From Phlegmacium glaucopus (Eukaryota; Basidiomycota; Agaricomycetes; Agaricales; Cortinariaceae), in the NCBI GenBank assembly GCA_015039465.1, contig MU130363.1:1-64000 (forward strand): a stretch of 64,000 nucleotides of DNA. The letters are read 5' to 3'. Shown here one piece after another: positions 57,586 to 64,000 of the stretch; positions within the stretch are counted from its first letter, which is position 1; each line of letters opens with the position of its first letter. A program made the translations under genes and the position numbers. The notes under the pieces were generated by a model, which saw only the letters and a list, made by a program, of their open reading frames with translations, was not told where the DNA came from and ran no database searches.

Positions 57586-59160
57586 ATGGCTACTCAAGTA
57601 GCTACAAAATTAGTTTCATCAGTAAATCCAGGTTCTGCATTCCCTGAACTCCTCCGTCGTTCCCGTTTCGCCTCTTTCGACCCGACCATTCGCCAATCTT
57701 ATGGCACACCTCCCTCTCACCTACATCGCGGCAATTGGGGTCTTAAACGTCCTATAGCACAACGTAAACGCAACGCCTTCATATCCCTCAAAAATTTCGA
57801 AGAACATGAACATTACATCGAATGGAGCAACACCGAAAGCCAAGTCCGACTAATTAACAGAGTAGAGGAACTCAACGTCGCGCCTAAACTTGTACACAAT
57901 GTACCCTGGTTTGTCGGGTTAGGTCCCGCTGCTTCTACCTCGTGGTCCATGATGGACTCGGAATTCTGCCCAGGTGAAAGCGGCAAATATATGTCTGACC
58001 CCGATTCTGCCATGCCTCCTCCACCCAAATCCTTACCAGCATTCACGACCGACCTCCCAGGTCTTGGTCTCCGTGGTAAAGGCGAATACGGCGCGAAACA
58101 ATCCACAACGTCTGGGTCTTTGAAAGCAGACGATGGCTACCTACATCCTAACCTCCATGCCATGTCTCCAAGAGTTTTCAATCGCTATCTAAAACAACTT
58201 CGTTCTCTTAGACCCCAATTCAAAAAATTCTTGAAGGAAAACGGAGTCTCTACTTCGATTAGAGAGACTGGGGTACCACCTGGAAACTTGCACATTCGCT
58301 TTTTGGGCCAGCATTTCGATAAACAATTCCATGTCTCCACTCCCAATCACACCCAACCCATCCGTCAACAACCACATAGATTGGGTGGACTGATGTACGC
58401 GTCGCCTACATACTTGGAATCATATTTCTCTAACGGCATACAACCTGGTATCGTGCTTGAATCCGGATCAACGCAGGCCTACAGTAGTTTAGAGGAAGCC
58501 GATTCATTCCTTATATCCACAGCTGGCTTTATTGGCAAGCTAGACAAGAAAAAGGCAGGACCAGAGATCAGTCCCCTTTTCGATGCCAAGCTTGGAGGCA
58601 TTGCTCATCCACCCGCCGCACTTCTAGCCGGTCAAACCCGTGGGAACACCTTCGTCAAGGTACGGGTCGTTGACCTCCACCTAGAACGTCTCCCAGCAGC
58701 CGTCACTGCTTTCCCCTCCGAGAACAGCTCGAAAGAAGTCAACATCCGAGTGGAACTGGCCATTCACCCATCTCCAAACGACCACTTGAGGTCAAACACC
58801 CATACACCCGGAAGTATGCACTACAACGCCCCAGAAGATTCTCATCATAAGCAGTCGCTGTCCACCTTTAGACGTGCTGGTTACTTGGGTCTTCCATATA
58901 ATAATACTGTGAAAATGTACACTAAGAAGCCAGGAAACAAACTCGATGGACAGGACGACTCAACAACAGCTGCCACTGGGAAATTTGTACAAGATGGTAC
59001 ACTCTCAAGGTTGACTAAGATGACTAACAACTCCAAACGACCAGAACAACCTTTCGGAGTAACGGGGATGAGCTGGAGTCGACCACCAAGGAAGCGTAAT
59101 TGGCAGGATGATCAATGGATTGAAGGATCGAATCCGGACAAGGACGATGGCAGTACGTGA
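57586..59160 (+). CDS. mrp51: Mitochondrial small-subunit ribosomal protein Mrp51
   Basis: Fungal mitoribosomal 37S protein linked to initiation of mitochondrial translation. A single exon of 524 residues. The N-terminal block LLRRSRFASFDPTIRQSYG followed by PPSHLHRGNWGLKRPI is the family signature, and FEEHEHYIEWSNTESQVR follows. A basic, weakly acidic-free N-terminus (MATQVATKLVSS) fits mitochondrial import. The middle part (LHAMSPRVFNRYLKQLRSLRPQFKKFL) and the strand YASPTYLESYFSNGIQPGIVL are typical. The C-terminal 100 residues are low-complexity. The recognition is by family pattern from memory; there is no structural domain to check by eye. Confidence 0.88.
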   Translation: MATQVATKLVSSVNPGSAFPELLRRSRFASFDPTIRQSYGTPPSHLHRGNWGLKRPIAQRKRNAFISLKNFEEHEHYIEWSNTESQVRLINRVEELNVAPKLVHNVPWFVGLGPAASTSWSMMDSEFCPGESGKYMSDPDSAMPPPPKSLPAFTTDLPGLGLRGKGEYGAKQSTTSGSLKADDGYLHPNLHAMSPRVFNRYLKQLRSLRPQFKKFLKENGVSTSIRETGVPPGNLHIRFLGQHFDKQFHVSTPNHTQPIRQQPHRLGGLMYASPTYLESYFSNGIQPGIVLESGSTQAYSSLEEADSFLISTAGFIGKLDKKKAGPEISPLFDAKLGGIAHPPAALLAGQTRGNTFVKVRVVDLHLERLPAAVTAFPSENSSKEVNIRVELAIHPSPNDHLRSNTHTPGSMHYNAPEDSHHKQSLSTFRRAGYLGLPYNNTVKMYTKKPGNKLDGQDDSTTAATGKFVQDGTLSRLTKMTNNSKRPEQPFGVTGMSWSRPPRKRNWQDDQWIEGSNPDKDDGST

Positions 59161-59418
59161 GGTAGATGTAGTTAGAGGGAGAAGGGCAGGGAAACTAGTA
59201 CTTCTGTCTAGATTGTCACTTCAACTGTAGTGTGGATGAATCCACCCATCGATATATTCATTGCATAATTTTCAAAGTAATACACAAGTCCTGAAAGAAG
59301 GGGCAACAGGAATGGCAGAATAGCAGAACATTCTTGAGAGAAATCTGAAATATAAAACGTGTTCAAAATCGATTCTACATACTTTGAAGAATCACGACAA
59401 CGCCAACCAAAAAAAACC

Positions 59419-59980
59419 CTATGGTGAAGACTCTGACAATTCTGCTGGTACTGGCGCAGGTGATGATGGCGTAGCCACAAGCGCCCTCAAAGCCTTCCCC
59501 AAATCCGCCCCATTCTCAACAAGAACCCTCTCCGCCTGTACGCGTGGAATCTCAAACTCATGAACCTATATAATAAGGGGAGATGGAAGTGGGGGTTCAT
59601 TTTTTTTTTAGTATTGACGAAGAAAAAACGATTTGAAACGTCTGATAACACGCACGATGACATCGATATCTTCCCTCTTCAGAGGAGGCAACGAAGAATC
59701 ACCTTTTCCGCTCACTGAATGAGAAATTATGGCTGCTGCTGCTGCTAGAGGTTTCGCAGCTGGTTTGTCGAGGAATCCACCTGTGCGGAAGGCTTCTTCC
59801 ATTTTGTATTTAGAGTAGGCAAAGCCATCCGAGTACTGTATGGGGAGGTTGTTGTATATAGAAGAGGTATATAACAGTGCAAAGTTTAGTAAAGAAAGTT
59901 AGTTGATTGTTTTTTGGATGCTCGATGAGACGCACGTTTACGATGACTTCTGGCTCTAGGCGTCCGTTTGAGCGAGACAT
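59419..59980 (-). CDS. HYPK-like UBA protein, NatA regulator
   Basis: Small protein related to huntingtin-interacting protein K, which binds the ribosome-associated NatA N-acetyltransferase and modulates it. Three exons (59980-59936, 59835-59656 and 59565-59419) encode 123 residues, the usual size. The C-terminal UBA-like domain, the same fold as in nascent-polypeptide-associated complex alpha, is clear: KREDIDVIVHEFEIPRVQAE then RVLVENGADLGKALRALV, joined across the second intron. An Ala run (LAAAAAIIS) is coded by GCA repeats. Intron 1 is 100 nt, long for this window. The gene ends with a Pro/Ser-rich tail. It lies 61 bp downstream of the macro-domain gene on the same strand. Confidence 0.9.
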
Positions 59981-60041
59981 TATTTCATATGATGTTAGTG
60001 GTGGAGTGTTACGATCAGTCGAGTCCGCTGCATACTAGGGC

Positions 60042-60846
60042 TTATCTTATCAGATAATCACATAAAGTTATAGTTCGCTCGATCTCAGCATTTCGTTCCC
60101 GCACGTCTTCCCAGCGGATATTTGTCGGAAAGTCCTGCTGAAAATGTTTCACTGCCAATACCATCTGCTGTGCACATCTCTTCGCTGAAATCCCACCGTA
60201 CCCAGTCCCTAGTCCTGTCATCAAGACAGTGCGGATAGTACTACTTGCCAACGTCTAATCGATTCCATCTTTTTATCTCCACTAGAAGAGCCCACATGGC
60301 ATTGTAAACAAGATCTTTATGCCAGCTAACATTCTCGGGAGTATGCATCGTCGGAAGGATTGCTAATGATATTGCATGCCATGGATTTTTATTTGGTCCT
60401 CTGACATCTTCAGGAAGGGGGATGATGGCACACGACCCAGGAGGCACGAAACCATGCCAATTATCGTGTATGTAGGTTTGGCAATGATCTGTTAAACTCC
60501 AAATGTTACCATTACTAGGACCTTTGAAAACTCGAGAGAGTTCAAGGTCAAATCTGGAAACAGAAAATGCAAGTTACTTTCGTGAGTAACTACTTTCATT
60601 CTACTGCGCCACTCCTTACCCGCCACCCATAATAGCATAAGAATTTGCCGGCGAAACAATACAGTCGCATTGGAGTTGAATAGGGTCGATGTCTTGAAAC
60701 TTGCCCTCGATCACTACAAATGGTGATGTGGATGGGTTTGGGAAATGTTCCGATATAGCTTCCCGCCACGCTTTGCATAAAGAGGGTTTCGGCGGCATCC
60801 CTTCGTTACTAGGCGGCGAAGCCAACAGAATAATATTTTCCGCCAT
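60042..60846 (-). CDS. Macro-domain protein with apparent frameshift
   Basis: Macro domains bind or hydrolyse ADP-ribose derivatives. Exon 1 is 60846-60620 and exon 2 starts at 60553. The ADP-ribose loop is seen as CDCIVSPANSYAIMGGGFD, joined across the 66-nt intron. Further domain sequence includes PPGSCAIIPLPEDVRGPN and NAMWALLVEIKRWNR, and the second loop VLMTGLGTGYGGISAKRC. Between GK (60244-60249) and STIRTVL the frame shifts by one base and meets a TAG at 60241-60243. As read, translation yields 179 residues without the second loop; the rest of the domain (60042-60240) is open in the other frame. Possible explanations are a real indel, an assembly error or a splice form I missed. A 28-nt intron at 60259-60286 would restore frame but removes conserved residues. 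Confidence 0.72.
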
Positions 60847-62733
60847 TGCTGGGTCAATAAGTTGGGAGTGCCGAGTCAGATGACAAATTTGGAGACCTCG
60901 GATCGTTTTTCTCCTCGAAGCTCTTGCCAAAAATATGCAATCTAGATCCTTATCTTATTCAACATTCCTTTGCAGTGTTGGTATAACTCGAATTAGATCG
61001 CCGTGGCAGAAAGTCCTCCCGCCCAGAATAGCTTGTCACTATCACACTGCAGAGAACCACAAGTTAAATAAACCAGCCCTAAACATAGATGTGCACTACT
61101 GAGTCACTCATGCAAGACACACCGGCCGACGCCTCGCGAAATGCGCGAAACATCTTTAGCCATCGGCTACCTCAAGGACATCCAACTTCGTAGTTCGCTT
61201 TTCGAGGAAAACTGTAGCCAGTGTTTCAGGTGCGCTGGAGGATTTATGCAAGGCCGGTGGTGTTTGGGTGAGTTGCTACTTGACGGACACGAATTTTTAA
61301 TCATCCTTCCAGTCCGATGGGGGATTATATAAATCCTTTTGGGTCCGCTTTGTACATATCTTTTTTTGGTGGATGGCCTAAGTAGTATTATTTTGACTCC
61401 TGTATAGTATGATGAATTCTATAATGAATTCTTCAAGTTTCAAGTGGTTCTCCGATGTCAGGAGGTGCAGATATCGGTGATCGAAACCGGATTATACCAA
61501 TCGAAACTTACATCCACGCGAAGGCGGATCGGCGATCCTTCTCGTGATACCATCACTGTCTGCGTCTGACTTGAAGTCGCAAGAAGTTTACCGCAGCTGC
61601 GCAGCCTCCGTTAAAATTTATAGACTCGGATAATAAGCCCAAATCTCGATCCTATGTGATAGTCACTGATAGTCCGATCGCAACTGCATCCCGAGTACCA
61701 TTAGCCGACTGACGCCTTTCCAACTTGCGGTGCGATCATTATGGGCAAAATGGCAAACTGCCAATATCAAGGCCGTGTTGCTTGCTGTATGATATTCTAG
61801 AACAAGAATGATGATTAATAATTATTGGCACTATTCTCTGGGAAAATGTCATGAATCTAGTGGAATGAAATGGTGGCGAGTGCGCGCGCTAAGCACTTTC
61901 CATTTCAATAGGACCAGTTTTGAGTAAGCGAACATTATCCAGCCTTTATATCATCATCATGAACATGATGGAAACTAAGGATGAAAAAAAAATCATAGCC
62001 GTAACTTGAATAGAAACATCACCGTATTATATATAATGAAAAAGGCAAGGGTCCCCCCAAGGGGGCGAAATTTATGTACACTCCCAGTGAAGGCAAAGTC
62101 CTAAATAAAGTCTGTAAATGTTTCAAATTTTTTAGGTCCCAATTCAATTATGTCGAGGAGGCACGGCCGTACCTAAAAGGGAGCCTTCAATGAAAAGTGG
62201 AAGGAAGATTTTTCCACTCAAAATTCAGCTCCGGCATAACGTGGTGATGTACCGCACAGTGGAAAAAGCACTGATGTCACTCTCGCGAGCAGCTAGTGAA
62301 TGCACCGACCATGAAGAGGAGTCGAAGAGATAAGACAGGGAATCAACCAGAATAATTAAATTGGAAAAGCTCGGGATTCATTTTAAGCCCAATGAAGTCA
62401 AGACTTGAGAAGTACATCACAGGTGATAGCTGAAATAGAGCACAAAGAGAAATCCAAGATCGCCTACAGACGCCAGGTAACGACTTGCAGTCCAGTCCTT
62501 GCTTGAAATACTTGACGGTTTCTAGAGATTCTAGATAGCAGCAGTATATTCACCGCAAAACCGGAAGATTTCAGCATAGAATAGTTCAATAATGGATGAT
62601 ACAATCAAGATAGCGTGTCTAGTTCCAACCATGGCCAGGAAATAGAGTACAACAGGGGTCAATCAGAATACACGGTACAAAACCAGAAAGAGGAGGCCTA
62701 GTAAGGAAGAAAAGCAGGTACAGAAACGTACGC
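60847..62733. other. Intergenic 1.9 kb, no supported gene
   Basis: Promoter side of the macro-domain gene and 3' flank of the MFS gene. Only short open frames without motifs are present. Confidence 0.45.
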
Positions 62734-64000
62734 TCAAGTATTCAAAGTGCTTTCCTGTACTCTCGAAGTAGAGGATTCCTCGTTCGACCCTGGCTCTTCG
62801 AGATCAGCCAGGCTTTGTCGATGATATTTATCGTCTTTGGGTATTCTGACGAGACTCAGAAGGCAGAACGAGATAGAGACGGCGGCGACGGAGACAAAGA
62901 AGACCATGCGAGGATATATGGCGACTGTTTTTATGTATACGACTCCATAAATGAACGGACCTAATATCTGGGAGCTAACGGGAGAACCGTAATGAGTATA
63001 AGCCACGTAAACGACAAAATGTATCACACCTTATGGCCTGGATCAAGCTTATGGCCCCAAAAAGTTTTCCAATCTCTGTACCACCTCTCCTGGCATATAG
63101 CGCCAAAGCGACACTCTGTATAGCGGGATTGAAGCCTACGCCCAATGCGCCCAAGCTGCCAAAGAGGGCGAACAGTATCGGGCTTTGCGATAGTCCCATC
63201 GAAGCATAAGCGGCTACGTCAATTAATAGTGACACTCGTGCAAGATTTAAGTCAAATAAGGGAGAATGAATTTCCTTCTTGATTGTTTGGCGGGTTGTCA
63301 GAGTAGATGAGCTAGAAGAAGGCGAATTTAGGAGTGAGGTAGTTTCGGTGGGGGCAACAGGTAATTCGAGGACGAGGGGTTTTGGTTTCAAAATCTTGAT
63401 CGCAACTAAATGGGAATGGGCGAAGAGATGAGCATTTGAGAAGACTTATGAGTCGCAATTCTTACTTGGCAAAATGAGCGCTAGAAAGATGGCACGGATC
63501 CCGACCACGAGACTCAGCCAGTATCCGAGCTATAGGGTGATGAGAAGGATGGTGGGAAATATGCAAGACAGCCTACAGTTTCGGTACTCCACCTAAAAGT
63601 CGACGCGGCGTATTGAAATATGTAGGAGAATGAACCCTTTAAAGCCCAGCTTAGAATTTGATGAATCTATTTTAATGCAAGCTTACCATCAAGGCGACCG
63701 TAAAACCGTATGCAATAGCCAGGAAAGTCAGGTCCCAATCCTTTCTTGGCGCCTTCAAAGGATTCCCATTGACTTCCTCAATAGGCCCAAAGATCGTTAA
63801 TGGCCTCAGAAAAGCGAACAAGCGCTGCGCTTTGTTTAGGAACCCCGCAACAAGACTACGTCCATGGTCAAGTGGGACCCGGTGTGGCTCATCTGCATAT
63901 CTGGCCTTAGCAAGGCCCATGTGATTCTTTGTCAACGATTCGGGCATGATGAACCAGACCAAGCAGGAGTATAAGAGATGTAGGGTACCCCCCAGATAGA
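62734..64000 (-). CDS. MFS transporter, 3' part (5' end beyond window)
   Basis: Major facilitator superfamily membrane transporter. Exons seen: 64000-63687 (continues beyond the window), 63636-63577, 63529-63466, 63405-63030 and 62974-62734. The first visible helix runs into WFIMPESL, followed by a cytosolic loop (KNHMGLAKARYADEP). Helices include LTFLAIAYGFTVALM, GYWLSLVVGIRAIFLALILP, SQSPILFALFGSLGALGVGFN, GTEIGKLFGAISLIQAI and MVFFVSVAAVSISFCLL. The C-terminus is hydrophilic. The central loop (PTETTSLLNSPSSSSS) is Ser-rich. The organisation resembles the tetracycline-resistance-like/HIAT1-type branch of fungal MFS proteins; substrate unknown. The 5' half and start lie outside. Confidence 0.88.

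Noticed and set aside
60259..60286. 28-nt intron that would repair the macro-domain frame
   Set aside because: Too short to be credible and would remove the VEIKRWNR segment that fits the domain; frameshift preferred.

Overview
This is a eukaryotic (fungal) nuclear window. Genes are broken by many introns of about 45-70 nt with GT...AG borders, intergenic gaps are short, and the gene families point to a basidiomycete, most likely an Agaricomycete mushroom-former. I see no tRNA, rRNA, CRISPR array or bacterial-style operon. Gene models were built by hand from splice sites, reading phase and family motifs; every spliced model closes in frame unless stated.

Layout. 0-2.4 kb: a truncated Ty1/copia gag-protease relic and small repeats. 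2.4-4.2 kb: guanine deaminase. 4.8-6.9 kb: a Ser/Thr-rich single-pass membrane protein with a GNDGG-repeat tail. 7.6-7.9 kb: a TA-flanked MITE. 8.5-9.7 kb: a hypothetical protein. 10.5-22.1 kb: the most unusual locus (next paragraph). 22.5-26.2 kb: secreted GH17 glucanase, D-aminoacyl-tRNA deacylase and a small cyclophilin. 26.9-29.9 kb: a Cdc4-like F-box/WD40 protein. 29.9-36.3 kb: a gene-poor block. 36.3-39.7 kb: a 13-exon Zn2Cys6 transcription factor. 42.4-51.3 kb: a disordered hypothetical protein, a PWWP-like protein, a Ynd1-type apyrase and Mdm12. 51.5-60.8 kb: Elp3, a nucleotide-sugar transporter, mitoribosomal Mrp51, HYPK and a macro-domain protein with an apparent frameshift. 62.7-64 kb: the 3' part of an MFS transporter that runs off the window.

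The 10.5-22.1 kb locus. A complete UPF1/NAM7 helicase gene (minus strand) stands head to head with a second UPF1 copy (plus strand), 221 bp apart. The second copy is not a simple paralog. It has a decayed first exon with a new start, a 47-residue deletion in the tail and a 135-bp tandem duplication. It is then fused in frame to a 288-residue domain copied, inverted and without one intron, from the C-terminus of the next gene (minus strand, tail to tail). The fused 1,268-codon frame is open throughout and keeps the helicase motifs. Several exons of the two UPF1 copies are almost identical, while intervening introns and one short exon are clearly diverged. This looks like mosaic gene conversion on an older inverted duplication.

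Most other genes are conserved housekeeping functions: tRNA quality control and modification (DTD, Elp3), the ERMES tether (Mdm12), Golgi nucleotide and sugar handling (Ynd1-type apyrase, sugar-nucleotide transporter), mitochondrial translation (Mrp51) and N-terminal acetylation (HYPK). They are not obviously one pathway.
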